Source of the DNA: Saussurea involucrata
Lineage: Eukaryota; Streptophyta; Magnoliopsida; Asterales; Asteraceae
Assembly: GCA_033807775.1 (NCBI GenBank)
Contig: CM066312.1
Span: 32,151,696 to 32,215,695 of the forward strand
Reading direction: 5' to 3'
Length of the DNA: 64,000 nucleotides
The notes under the pieces were generated by a model. It was not told the origin of the DNA. It ran no database searches and saw only the letters and a list, made by a program, of their open reading frames with translations. The position numbers and the translations under genes are program-made. Below are positions 1-11,466 of the stretch, piece after piece; position 1 is the stretch's first letter, and every line of letters begins with the position of its first letter.

Positions 1-845
1 ACTCAATGTGCATTGAAATGAAGTCAATGACTGGGGCAATGGCCTTTTTTGTTTCAATGTCAACAGACAACGAGTGTGTCACCGATAGAGTTTGTGCTTG
101 ATCCCCGTGTGAAAATGAAACACCAACTTGTTGAGAAGTTAGTTAGTGGCTGAGTGGGGTTGTGCATTGCATAGCTGGGTCCACTCCGTCTTTTTCAATA
201 TCAGACTGCAACGAATGCATGACTGTAGTAGATGTGGCTACCCGGCTAGACCCGATTTGGGAAGGTCAATTTTTTCGTTTCTTTCTGACCCTATCACACT
301 CTTAGCATTTTTTTCCCACTTCTTGGCTGATAATCATATCTGTTTCGACTAGAAATCCCTCATCCATCGTTATATCTCCATAAGAATTGGTGTTCTCAAC
401 ATTCCAAATAGATTCAGAATTGTCAGCATCTGGTCTCTAGCCAACATGCTTTGGTATAATGGAAATCTCAGGATCATGGTCAGAGTCTGAGTCACCATAA
501 GAAACACTATCAGTTTCAAGACCACCAATTTCAAAATTTGCTTCATCATTGGCGCTTGAGGCAGAAATCACTTTGTCCAGATCGTCAAGAGAATCAAGGG
601 ACATAGTCTCGTCATCAGAAAATAATGACTGCACCTCTTGATCCTCTTACCAGACTATTTTATCTCAACTCATCCTGATCAAGAACCCCATGTCCTTGAT
701 CATGCTCGATATTTTCTTAACCCTCACTACCTAATTGGTTTGCATCCTAGGCAGGTCCCTCCGGTCCTGGTTGGACCATAGGTGCATTGTCTAACATATA
801 TTCTACCATAAATGGTGAATGTTGGTCTGCATATGCTTAATCTCT
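1..845 (-). pseudogene. Sir-0: fragment of a Sirevirus downstream ORF
   Basis: This stretch is a diverged copy of 3630-4480, where the same gene lies inside Sir-A. Landmarks are shared on the plus strand: GAGTGGGGTTGTGCATTGC at about 153 and 3743, and CCTCCGGTCCT followed by a tGGACCATAGGTGCAT-like run at about 758 and 4401. Only minus-strand pieces remain open, for example 437-634, which encodes an acidic Asp/Ser-rich segment ending in IPKHVG, matching IPKHVG in the Sir-A copy. The fragment runs off the left edge and stops at about 845, where an LTR-like sequence starts. No start, no conserved N-terminal module and no catalytic domain is present. It may be an older element into which Sir-A inserted, or the remnant of a duplicated arrangement. 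Confidence 0.7.
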
Positions 846-1016
846 TGTATTAGATGATAATACTGTAAGTACAATCTAGAAATATCACAACTGTTTCAGT
901 ATCAAAGGTTCTAACGATCTAATACAAAATAAACTATCACAAGCTATTAATACTTCAAGGCTAAAGTTACAAGATTAGTCCCTCAACTTGATACAATCAC
1001 ATTTTCAACACTAACA
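846..1016 (-). repeat. Probable Sirevirus LTR fragment
   Basis: The right end, reading towards CACTAACA at 1009-1016, closely resembles the right end of the Sir-A 3' LTR at 1208-1265: both have a 'fewbase-TCCCT(C/T)AACTTGATACAAT' run about 40 bp before CACTAACA. The left edge is placed at the first TG after the Sir-0 homology stops. No 5-bp target duplication was seen. The 29 bp between 1017 and 1045 contain another CACTAACA and are unexplained. Confidence 0.45.
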
Positions 1017-1045
1017 AGTTGACACTAACAGTCAACAAGATTGTA

Positions 1046-1265
1046 TGTGATCCCAGAGACAAGTAATCAACAACACAATAGTATGCCAATGATCATCCCT
1101 CTATTAATCTCCAATTGAAAGTACAATGTGTAGAGAGAGAGTTTACAATGAAGAACTAGCATGAACTAGTTAGGAAATAAGCTAACAAGGACTATTTATA
1201 CCTATTCTAAGATATTACAAATAGGTCCCTTAACTTGATACAATTATATATTTTTGGCACTAACA
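1046..1265 (-). mobile_element. Sir-A 3' LTR (220 bp)
   Basis: On the plus strand it begins TGTGATCCC and ends GGCACTAACA, directly followed by a polypurine tract read on the minus strand. A TATA-like TATTTATA lies near 1192. Its length and termini match the Sir-B 3' LTR (27150-27364) and its length matches the Sir-C' LTR (33289-33509). The 5' LTR of this element is missing, because pol is truncated at about 11418. Confidence 0.7.
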
Positions 1266-1278
1266 TTCTCCCCCTTTG
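1266..1278 (-). other. 3' polypurine tract of Sir-A
   Basis: The minus strand reads CAAAGGGGGAGAA immediately before the LTR start TGTTAG. It is the expected plus-strand primer for reverse transcription. Similar tracts adjoin the LTRs at 27364, 33509 and 56574. Confidence 0.8.
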
Positions 1279-2356
1279 TATCAAAAGTTGAGGCGGCTAC
1301 TGGGCTTGAACAAGAGCAATGTACTTCTTTCTGATTCCAAAGATGATCTCAAAACGTCTCAATGCATTCCGGTACTCCTTTATTTTGTTGATGGCTTCCA
1401 ATGCTCGGTCAATCAGCTTTCTCTCTTTCGGCTTTAGTTTAACATGATTTTCATCCAGTCTGAGTTTGCTCTCAAGCTGAATTTGAATAAGCTTTAACAT
1501 CCCATCAGAGTATTTATTTACTTCAACAAATCTTAGAAATCTCTTCTTCTTTTGTTCATTAAAGTAAACAATCAAATTCTGGCTTCTCAAGGATAGTGTA
1601 GATCGGGATACCTTGAATATCAGATAATCTCTTGTTGGGTTTCAGCACATTAACTCTCTCTTGACCTGCTTCTAGTGCCATTTGAAAATTAGTGAGATAG
1701 GAGTATTTTACCATGTTTTTCATGAATCTTTTGACTGACTTGAAGGCTTCTGACCAATCTTTCTTCTTATCTGGGGTTCGGGCCAGTATATCATATAAGC
1801 TCAAAAGATCATCAAGGTTTAGGCTCTTGTAATCAGCTTCAGTGAAGAACCATTCTTTCCCCTCAGATCTGTACACAGTAAATTCAGGATACCACACGTT
1901 TAGTAACTACTGAAATTCAATCTTTACAATTCTCACAATCCTCTTATCTGTTCTGGCTCAATTAATGTCTTGATCCTTGTTCTTCATAACATGCAGAAAT
2001 TCGGTCTGATGAATTGACGATCACTTTCCAATGGAGTATAGCTTCACCGGATCAGTTCTTTGAACACTTTTAACAAACAAGTCTCTTCTCACATCTTCTT
2101 GGAACGGAGTCAGAATCCTTATCATGTGCCCTCTTCCAGCTAGATTAGGTTCCTTATCAACCAATCTTTGAAATATTCTAACTTCAGTTTCTGAGACTGG
2201 GTCTTTGATTTTGCCATCAGGAATGAAATGAATGTTGAGTTCAGGAATACCTATCACCGGATCCTCTTGTTGTTGTAGCACCTGATCATAGTCGTCATCT
2301 GAATCAGAATCAACAGTTTGCACATTACCAGTAACATCAAAAACATCATCTATCTC

Positions 2357-2485
2357 TTTTTTTTTGGAAAGGAGACGGCACTCCTGACAATATATAAACA
2401 GAAAAGGAAAAAATACACCTAAACGGCGAGGGACTCCCTCCCAACGAAGAGCCACTCCCACCATAAAGGACAGACCCAATATGAA
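2357..2485 (-). mobile_element. Putative short retroposon (SINE or LINE tail)
   Basis: About 130 bp interrupt the downstream ORF between the DLEDEPD and EIDDVFDV segments, which are nearly contiguous in Sir-B (EDEPER to ELDDVFDV near 28480-28440). The left boundary is a run of nine T on the plus strand, which is a short A-tail for a minus-strand insert. The sequence has no TIRs. I could not define a clear target duplication or an A/B box, so the class is uncertain. Confidence 0.45.
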
Positions 2486-2729
2486 TTAGTTATGTCTGGC
2501 TCGTCCTCCAAATCAATATACACAATATCTTGGAGCATAACATCTGCCATCCTCTCTTCATCAGTCCTATTATCACCACCTTGAGGCTTTTCAACCCTAG
2601 TTGTGTCATCATTTAGAACTTCCTGGACAGTATCATCAGCCTGTCCTTCTGGTATATCAGTAACTACCTGATCTGTACCCCCAATATTAACATTTTCAGC
2701 TTCAACATTTGATTCAACTCTGGCTCTCT

Positions 2730-2739
2730 TCTCCCTCTC
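2730..2739 (-). other. Internal PPT-like motif, mutated copy (Sir-A)
   Basis: The minus strand reads GAGAGGGAGA. The position, just after the KRKHDDQ patch, is the same as for the identical GAGGGGGAGA motifs in Sir-B (28718-28727), Sir-C' (35597-35606) and Sir-E (58446-58455). Here one G has become A. Confidence 0.5.
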
Positions 2740-5454
2740 ATGGTAATCAGGATCATCCTGATCATCATGTTTTCTCTTGTTTGACTGAGCCTGAGCTTTA
2801 CACGATTGTTCCAACACTGTAACCCTGTCAGAGATTGCCTTGAAACCTGAAGTCACAGCTTGAGTAAGTTGATTCAAAGTTTGTTGGAGAATCTGAATAT
2901 CTGACTTTGTTTCCATTTGGGATTGAACTTCAGCATCTTTCCTTAATAATCCAACCAAATTAACTTCTTCGGCATTAATGTTCTCTCCTTGTGCAAGTAA
3001 ATGGGCTAAGAGTTGGGATTTTAGCTCATGTGTAGGGATTTGGGTTTCGGGTTGAGTTAAAGTACCAGGAGTTGATATAGAAATATTAGGTATAGGTTGA
3101 GTGTTTGAGAGTGGTTGGGAAGGGTTTGTAGTTTCAGGCATGAATGTAGGTGTCTCCAACACAAATTTTCCTTTGACTGCTCTTTGTACCTCCTTCGATA
3201 ACTTTCTTACAATTTTCTGCATCTCCGTCGTCTATTTTTGATAAGAAACATTCAAAGAATTCAACACCGTATGTAATAATTCCATTGTGCCATAGTATGG
3301 AGGCGACCCCATCATTGCTCTCAACTGTTGTGCTCGAGCGGGACTAACACGCGGACCACGTAGGTTATCGCTTGACATGACAGTTGAAACAACCGCATGG
3401 ACTGTGTTCAATGTTGGCATGGTGTTGACATTGACAGGACTTCCACCCGGTCCTCGTGAAGCACCAACGAATGGCGGCAACACTCGGGGTGTTCCGATTG
3501 GTGCACGAAAGCTACCAATAGATTGTCTCACCATTTGAGAAGTGACCGGAGCACGTGTCCTAGGAAAGGTGGTGTATCCAAATGACTCTAGACTTAATGT
3601 GCTTTGAAAAGAAGTCGATGGCCGGGGAGATTGCCTATCTTTTTCAATACCGACAGACACCGAGTGTGTCACCGATAGTGTTTGTGCAAAATCTCCGTGA
3701 GAAGTTGAAACATGAGTTTGTTGAGAAACTGATGAGTGGCTGAGTGGGGTTGTGCATTGCGTAGCTGGGTCCACTACGTCTTTTTAATGTCTAACGACGA
3801 CGAATGTACGTTGACCGTAGATGTGGCTACCCAGCTAGACACGGTTTGGGAAGGGTCTATCATTATTTGTTTTTCAGAACCTGTCTCACGCTCTGCATTT
3901 TCTTTTCTCCTCTCCTCACAGCTCACTTCCTTTTATGTTTTAACTAAAACACGAGGATCTATCCTTATTCCACCAGAAAAGTCAATGTTCTTGATGTTCC
4001 AAGTGGAATCAGCATCAAAACATTCTACATGTGGTCTCAGGCCAACATGTTTAGGAATTTTAGACACACCTGGATCATGGTCTGAGTCAGAGTCACTATT
4101 AGAATCACCATCTCTTTCAGTCGTTTTAGGATCATTGTCATCGGAAGTAGAAGATACATATATTACTTTAGAAGCATCGTATCTAGAATCGGAAGAGGAT
4201 TCATCATCATCATCCGCAACAGCAAGAGATTCTTCGTCCGAGAATATTGCCACAAATGCATGACCAACAACACCCCCTTCTCCAGATCCCCTCACATCAA
4301 CATTTTCTCTCAACTCGTCCCGATCAAGAACCCCTTGTTCTTGACCATGCTCAATATTTTGACCCTCACCACCTAATTAGTTTGCACCCTGGGCAGGTCC
4401 CTCCGGTCCTAGCTGGACCATAGGTGCATGTTCTAACCTATACTCAACTATGAATGGTGACCGCTGGTCAGCATAGGCCTAAACTGCCTCAGGTATAACG
4501 ACAATATGAGCAAAGTTAATAGGTGCAGGCAACTTCTGAAAGTGCATCCACTGTTGTAGGCCATAAACAACATCAGAACGTCTGGGAATCTCTTGATTTG
4601 ATTCCATAATACCATGAATAAGAATCTGTAGGAATCTCTGTAACGGTACAAAGGAGCGGGCTTTGGCAGGTTTTGACTTGTCACCAACCAACTCGATCAG
4701 CTCATTCCATATTAATACTGCATAATCTATCCTTCTATTGAAAGCCACATCATGGAACAATTTGAGAATCCCGATGTTGCACTTATCCAGACCGGTATGC
4801 TTTGGAGTCATACACTTATTCAGAATGCTGAATAAGGTGTACGAGATTCTTGGCAGATACTTCCTTTTGAATTGGAATGAACGGGTTAAAACTCGAGCAC
4901 TAGCGTCTTAATAACCAAGTGACATAATGGCTCTGCACAGATCATCTTCAGAGATAAGGTCTTCAAAATTGGGTTGCCTTGGCAGATCCAAGGCGTTTCG
5001 GAGTCTCTTTAGGGTGATCTTTGCATCAAAATGATCCACCTTGGCAGTGAAATATTGGATCCTCTCATTTACAGGGTGAAACTGGATGGTATTCCAGAAT
5101 TGCTGAAGGTAGATGACTGGCAAAGTGACTGTCTTTGTAAGAGTTGTATGTAAAGGATGGCCTTTAAGAACTTCAAGGATAACTCTATAATCCATATTAA
5201 CACTCATGTCAAGAGTGTAGTTGTTATCCTTCAACTGCAAATGTTTGGATGCGGGTAAAAGTTCTTCTTCTAGGTTCCTTGCATTCACAGATGGATGGGA
5301 AGATCTGTGAGATGACATTGGATTGCCTTCATCTGATGAATTACCATCATTTCTTTCAATGTGCGCCATCTGATATCCTGTGTGAGGACAAATTAGCCAA
5401 GGTGCTCAAACTGGGATTTTGGAAAAAATTTCAAATTTTTTCCTAACTTTGGGT

Positions 5455-5610
5455 TTTATCGCACACCACTTCAAAGAAGTCATCGCACGATATTATTATC
5501 GCATGGAACATGTGCGACAAAATTTTGTCGCACATGGCATGTGCAATAATGATGAACATATAAGCATGCGATAAAGATGAATTTATGAATACTTGTTATG
5601 TGCGATAATC
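5455..5610. repeat. Palindromic repeat array, Sir-A spacer, block 1
   Basis: Several imperfect palindromes with arms TATCGCAC and GTGCGATA, for example around 5498-5550 where GTGCGACAAAATTTTGTCGCAC forms a near-continuous inverted repeat. The block lies just upstream of the downstream ORF start (5369) and continues at 7815-8075. The two blocks were adjacent before a solo LTR inserted at 5741. Confidence 0.8.
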
Positions 5611-5740
5611 TTGAACACTTGAAGATAAACTAAGTATTCAAGCCCAGATTTCTATGGAATGCAAAATCAGAATATAAAATTGAAACCCTAGGCTCGTTTT
5701 ACTCACAGAAGCCTATCTTATCATTTTCAGACGCAAACAC

Positions 5741-7487
5741 TGTAACACCCTAAAATTCAGGGCTAATTTAAACCTTAAATTATAACAAGATTTAAACATA
5801 AACTTCCAACTTTATATCTGAGCAGAGAAATATCTATGAGGTCATATTTACAAATACCGAATTCTTCAAATAACCTATTAATCTAATCATGTCACTATAA
5901 TCAGATTAACTAGGTTATCTAAGCAATCCATTCATTATCTTCTCTGCTAATCCAAAAGCTCTCGTCCCACATCCCTTTATTTTCCCGAGCTAGTACCTGA
6001 TAAGAAAACATTATTTGACACGATTAGGCTAACGCCTAGTGAGAACATTCGGTTTCAAAACAATATTTGTACAAATCAATGTAATCAAGGCATAACAAAC
6101 CTGGTTTACTCTTTTTCTTACCACATGCGTAACCATCCTTTGATAACGGGTTAAACCCGGTTCCATGAATACGACCTGACATTAAGGCAGTCATTTCTCA
6201 TGTTCCAAAGCCGCACTACGAATCTCTACGGATTCTAGATTAATGCTCTTATCCAATAAATCGCAATACACATGCCCATTTCTTGGAAAGGAAATAGAGA
6301 TTACAATATACACATGACAATCCCTTCTTTTCCTTAGAAATCGGAAATTACGTTTATTCCACGATTTCTCACACACATCGGAATAACGAATAATCTTCAT
6401 CTATTCCACGTGTTCATAACCACTAGTGCCTATGGATCCATTACACTTACTACACACCTTCCTAGTATCAAACTAGAACAGTCTTTAAGCCTAACACACC
6501 ACCATTCGACTGTAAATATGTTCAAGCTACTAGGATTGTATTTCAATTCCTAAATTGTACCCTTTCAGAAGTCAGCAAAACTTTAAGTTACCGGGTACTC
6601 AAAAGTGACCGGACAACACAACTTTCCGTACACCTCAAACTATCCGGATAACACAACTTTCCGGATACCCACAACTTACCGGATACCTAAGCTTTCTGAA
6701 TATACAACTTTCCGAATACAATACTTACCGGATACATATTTAATCCGGATGACATCCGGAAACCAAGGTAATCCGGATACCATCCGGTAACTAATTTCAT
6801 CCAAAAACTACAAGAATTCAAGACTTAACGGATAGCTTTGCCATGTCCGGAAGCCTTCATATCAGAGGTTTCCGGATACTATCATTCATCCGGAAACTTC
6901 GACCTGCAGCTTAGAAATTCAATCCAAAACCCTGTCTGTTCCATTCAGCTTGTTTTAAACACAACCATACAGTCCCAAAACAGTTTCTACAAGAGTTTTA
7001 ACATTTAATTTGACAGAAAACAAGGTTTTAAGCAAAAAGTGAATGAACTCACCTTAAAGGATGAAAAACCCACTTTACTGCACAATCAAAGATCCAATCT
7101 GCTGATAATGATTCTGGAACCTATTCAACCAACAGATTTGTTCACAATCATACTTCTATAATCAATTTTGTCTGAACTCATGGTAAATTTCTTACCAATT
7201 TGAAGACCTAAACTTGATTTTCTTCTCTTCTTTCTCTTTTCTTTCTCTCTATTCTTTCTCTCTTCTTTCTCTCTCTTTCTCGACCGACTCAGCCAAAAGA
7301 CTAAGATATTACTCAATTAATCCCAATTTTATCTAACTCAACTTCACACCCTTAAGTTTCAATTTTCCAAAAATAACATTTAAACTTTGATCACTTGTAT
7401 AATTACAAAATAATCCAAAGCTTAAACCAAATACAAATAGACCCCTATTCACATTAAATAATATAACGGAAAATTCGAGGTGTTACA
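5741..7487 (-). mobile_element. Solo LTR of a Tekay-like gypsy element (1747 bp)
   Basis: It begins TGTAACACCCT and ends GAGGTGTTACA, the same terminal style as the Tek-1 LTRs. It is flanked by a perfect 5-bp target duplication AACAC (5736-5740 and 7488-7492). No primer site or coding region adjoins it, so it is a solo LTR left by LTR-LTR recombination. Orientation is inferred from its similarity to Tek-1 as read on this strand. It sits in the spacer between Sir-A pol and the downstream ORF. Confidence 0.9.
6590..6900. repeat. CCGG-centred repeat array in the solo LTR
   Basis: Thirteen CCGG sites occur in about 310 bp, mostly as variants of (A/T)TCCGGATAC or TACCGGATAC, spaced roughly every 15-35 bp. 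Surrounding LTR sequence is AT-rich and nearly free of CCGG. Similar arrays lie in other Tek LTRs (25197-25480, 46680-47060, 49915-50190, 53720-53890). Confidence 0.8.
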
Positions 7488-7814
7488 AACACTAACACAA
7501 AGATTGATTTTAATGAAGAATATGAACAAACACTCAAAACCCATCGAATAAAAACCCTAAATCATATACCAGTCTATAAAACACAGTAAAAATCGATGAA
7601 AAAATGATGTAAAACCAACCTTGATTGTAGAACGAATGGAATGCAATAAAGAATAGCTTCAATCCTCGAAAAACTTGCAAAAAACCTTGAAGGCAGAAAG
7701 GCTTCTTCAGGGTTCGAAAAAGTTCAAGTGTTTGAAAACCCGCTCTATATATAGAACCCTAGGGTTAATGACACGTGGCACAAAAGAATTGGTCCAATGG
7801 TTTACCTGCCAACG

Positions 7815-8075
7815 TGTCAGAGTTATCGTACGAAAAAAGCACGATAAGCCAGATTTTATCGTGCAACACACGCACGATAAAATGGGTGAAAGGTTAATCG
7901 CACACGAGGCGTGCGATAACCACTGTTCACAAGGTTTTATCGCACAACCATACACGATAAAAAAAATTATCAAGCTTTTATCGCACAACACATATGCGAT
8001 AAAAGTTTGTGTCTTTGTTATCGCATAAGGCACGTGCGATGAAATATGTTTATCGTGCAAGGCATGTGTGATAAC
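7815..8075. repeat. Palindromic repeat array, Sir-A spacer, block 2
   Basis: At least six copies of an imperfect palindrome with arms (T)TATCGCAC and GTGCGATAA separated by 5-8 variable bases, for example 7896-7921, 7979-8003 and 8018-8043. They continue block 1 (5455-5610). Confidence 0.85.
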
Positions 8076-8916
8076 ACCAACACTTAGACATTTTTCAAAA
8101 AATTTCAACAATTCCAAAAATTTATCACATTAAAAGATGTCCAACTTTTAATTGATTAAGCTCTCATGGTTTAAAGAATCAAGACTACCCTTAAAATGAT
8201 GCAAATAATTTTTGAAAACGATTTTTGTAAGAACCATATCTATTATGTAATCAATATGTCATCCATTGATCTTGAGAATCTGGAATTACATATGAGTTTG
8301 GAACTTTATCTCTCTGGATTCTCTCACTAAACTCTCTCTAGATATTACAATTAAGCTCTCTTCTAACTACAAACTTAACAACAAAGCTAACAAATCCTAT
8401 TTATACCTAGGATTACAAAGCATTAAATCTAATTACATTGACTTTTCACTAAAGCTACATTGACTTTGACTTTCCTTGACTTTTCACTTAAATTGACTTT
8501 TACATAAATCTTGAATACAATATAATACCGTAACAATTTTCCATCATTTAGGGTTTGTTCAAAAACAAATAAGAAAACTAACCTTGATGTCTTCATGTTG
8601 AATTCTCATGATGTCTACACTCACAATACATGTCAGTTATGCATACTCCCCCTAAAATTATGCATGTAAATTCTAACAACTCCCCCTAAAACCATGAACA
8701 CACCTCAAACGGAAACATGATTCTTAATGAAAAAGTAAAGACAAGAAAGAAATGTAACAAATTGAACATAAATTTGTAAAACAACTAAATCATGAAAATT
8801 TAAAGAACATATATTGAACATATAATATGATGAACAATTTATGTTTATCAATCTGGATAAAATATCTGGATTGAGACACAGAAATTTCCATCTATTAAAT
8901 AGTCAATATAAAAACT
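8076..8916 (-). other. Sir-A spacer after pol, with two pol-proximal PPTs
   Basis: No gene is visible here. The notable elements are two identical tracts, ACTCCCCCTAAAA on the plus strand at 8645-8657 and 8679-8691, spaced 34 bp. Read on the element's strand these are TTTTAGGGGGAGT. Extra PPT copies downstream of pol are a known Sirevirus feature. Sir-B and Sir-E have the same doublet. Confidence 0.65.
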
Positions 8917-11418
8917 TTAAACCTTCAAATTCAACATGTCAAGCTTTGAAACCAAGAAATGAAAACGTTTTTCATCCAAAGCCATTGTGAATAAATCGGC
9001 AAGTTGATATTCAGTTGTGACGAAATAAAGTTCAATTGTACATTTCTCGACGTGATCTTTAATAAAGTGATACCTGACATCAATGTGTTTCGTCTTGGTG
9101 TTGGACATGATTAGCTGAGATTGCAATAGCACTCTTGATATCACAGTAGATTGGGATTTTTGGTATTTGAACCCGTAGTCCATGAGTTAAGTCTTCATCC
9201 ACAGAACTTGTGAACAACATCTCGCTGCGGCAACATATTCAGCCTCCGCATTTGATGTTGAAAAACAATTATGTTTCGTCGACGCCCAGCTCACGAGCTT
9301 GTCTCCCAAGAACTGTATATGGCCAGAGGTGCTCTTCCTGTCTAGCAGACTTCCTCCGCGATCAGCATCAGAATAAGCAGTGCGTTTGTAGCCTATCCCC
9401 TTGGGATACCACATACCAAGATATGGTGTGCCTTTCAAGTATCGAAAGATGGGCTTGACGGCTCCAAGATGTGACTCTTTCGGTTTAGCCTAAAATCTCG
9501 CACAAAGACATGTGGAAAACATAATATCCGGTCTACTAGCAGTTAAATACATTAATGACCCGATCATACCTCTATACGTCCTAAGATCAACGTCCCTACC
9601 GTCGGGATCCGAACCGATCTTGGATCCTAGTGCCATTAGAGTTCCAATCATCGTACAATTTTCCATCTTGAATTTCTTCAAGATATCAATCACATACTTT
9701 GAATGATTTATGAAGATTCTGGTTGAGAACTGTTTGACTTGAAGTCCAAGGAAGAAGTTGATTTCTCTCATCATACTCATTTGGAATCTGGTCACCATTA
9801 GTTTAGAAAACCAAGTACATAGTGAAGAGTTAGTCGAACCAAAAATTATATCGTCAACATATATTTGGACAAGAAGAATTTCACCTTGTTCACGTTTAGT
9901 GAAAAGAGTTGTATCGATTTTACCTTTTTCAAAGCCGGATGCAAGTAGAAAAGTGGATAGAACCTCATAGCATGCACGAGGGGCTTGTTTTAGTCCATAA
10001 AGTGCTTTGCCTAAGATGTAAACATGGTTTGGTTTGTCTTTGTCCACAAAGCCTTCAGGTTGAGACACATACACTTCTTCTTTCAAGATGCCATTCAAGA
10101 ATGCTGTCTTCACGTCCATTTGGTAGATGGTGAAATTCTTGTAGCCGCAAATGCTAAGAACATCCGAATTGCTTCTAATCGAGCGACCGGAGTGTACGTC
10201 TCGTCGTAATCAATTCCCTCTTGTCATCGGTAGCCTTTTGCTACTAGCCTAGCTTTGTTCCTTACAACTATTCTGTCTTTATCTTTCTTGTTTTTAAAGA
10301 CCACTTGGTGCCGATGATACTTTTCCCTTTGGGTCGAGGAACTAATCACCACACTTTCAATGCTTCGAACTGATTTAGCTCTTCCTGCATAGCAATCACC
10401 CAGTCCGAGTCTTCCAAATCTTGTGGAACTGTGGCTCGCTCAACATTACTCAGAAAAACCACGAACAAACATTCGTTGGTAGTTGCAGATCTGGTTTTCA
10501 CCGGATCAGACACTTCTTCTATTACTTGATGTAAAGGATGGCTTCACATCCACTTTTTCGAATGCCGGTGTGGAGAAATTGTATCTTGATTGGGGTCTAC
10601 TAATGACTGATCTTCTTCCGGAATTGGTTCACTTGTTAATGTGGGTTCTGGTTGAGGCACGAATTGTTCGTTGTTTGAAATAATTAGTACGACCTCAGGA
10701 ACCTCTTCAGATGATACCTCAGTAATGTTGGAGTCGTTCTGCTCATTAACATTTGAAGCATCCTCAGTTGAAGAAACATCATTAGAAGATTCTTGTTGTA
10801 CTGTTTGTGTAGAATTCATGACTTGAGTATTTGGTTAAGACTCAGGAATTGTTGCGTCAGTATCATTTGATGTTTGTTCCATAGATGGACCAGACATGGT
10901 AGCTTGGACAACATTCTGAGCAACCGTATTTGTGTCAGAAACATTAGAAGATGATTTATAACTACCAAAATACTCATCATAAAAATTTTCGAAAAGTTGA
11001 TCAAGTTCATTTAAGTGAGATTTAGAAGTGGAAGTTTGATCTTTATCAGATTTAGTAGAAGCTGGACTTATTTGTCCAGATGCTTGAATGTCGGTAATCG
11101 CGGGTTCTGTACTGCATTGTACAGAAGCCAATTCCTCTGTCTCATCAAATTTGACGTTGATGCTCTCAATCACCGTTCTTGAAGACTTGACATAGATTCT
11201 GTATGCCTTTGAGGTGGATGATTATTCAATGAACACACCCTCGTTCACCTTAGGACTGAATTTATTCAAGTTGTCCTTGTCATTCAGAATAATACACCTG
11301 CAACCAAAAGAAAGAAAGTATTTAATATTTGGTTTTCTATTGTTTATTATCTCATATGGAGTTTCGCCAAAACATCGGTGTATAATGGAGCGATTTTGTG
11401 TATAGCAAGCCGTTGACA
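8917..11418 (-). pseudogene. pol: Sir-A pol remnant (integrase C-terminus, RT, RNase H)
   Basis: The order on the minus strand is integrase C-terminal part (ACYTQNRS and a GCRC segment, 11412-11222), an acidic Ser/Gln-rich linker (11173-10544), reverse transcriptase with an intact YVDD box (10119-9490), and Copia RNase H with DRKSTSG and AEAEYVAA (9438-8917). It ends FHFLVSKLDML, typical of a Sirevirus pol terminus. Frames change between integrase/linker and RT, and stops split the RNase H at about 9184. Gag, protease and the integrase core are missing: homology ends at about 11418, close to where unrelated DNA carrying Tek-1 begins. The element is therefore 5'-truncated and immobile. Confidence 0.85.
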
Positions 11419-11466
11419 AACGACATTTATTTGAAGGTTGATAGTCTGAATGATACAGGGAAAGGG

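Larger units (their letters stand above)
1297..5369 (-). pseudogene. Sir-A downstream ORF, about 4 kb, multiply broken
   Basis: A sense-strand gene between pol and the 3' LTR, starting at the ATG at 5369. The N-terminal piece (5369-4908) carries the family motif YLQQFW at residues 87-92. A divergent counterpart of the FRRxxLPPxW motif lies just upstream of 4811, followed by the CMTPKHTGLDKCN segment. Acidic Ser/Asp-rich sequence follows (4313-3933), then a proline-rich stretch (3774-3232), then a predicted coiled coil with a basic KRKHDDQ patch (3222-2419). The C-terminal module has TPFQEDVRRDLFVK (in 2479-2021), NFQMALEAGQ (in 1897-1559) and a lysine-rich end (1590-1297). Stops and at least three frame changes break it, one at a small retroposon-like insert (2357-2485). 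I see no signal peptide, transmembrane helix or enzyme motif. By position it corresponds to the 'env-like' ORF of some Sireviruses. Its function is unknown. Confidence 0.7.

Noticed and set aside
7707..8117. 136-codon minus-strand ORF with Cys/His pattern
   Set aside because: It arises from the repeated TTATCGCAC palindromes. Repeats on both strands give similar pseudo-peptides, so it is not a gene.
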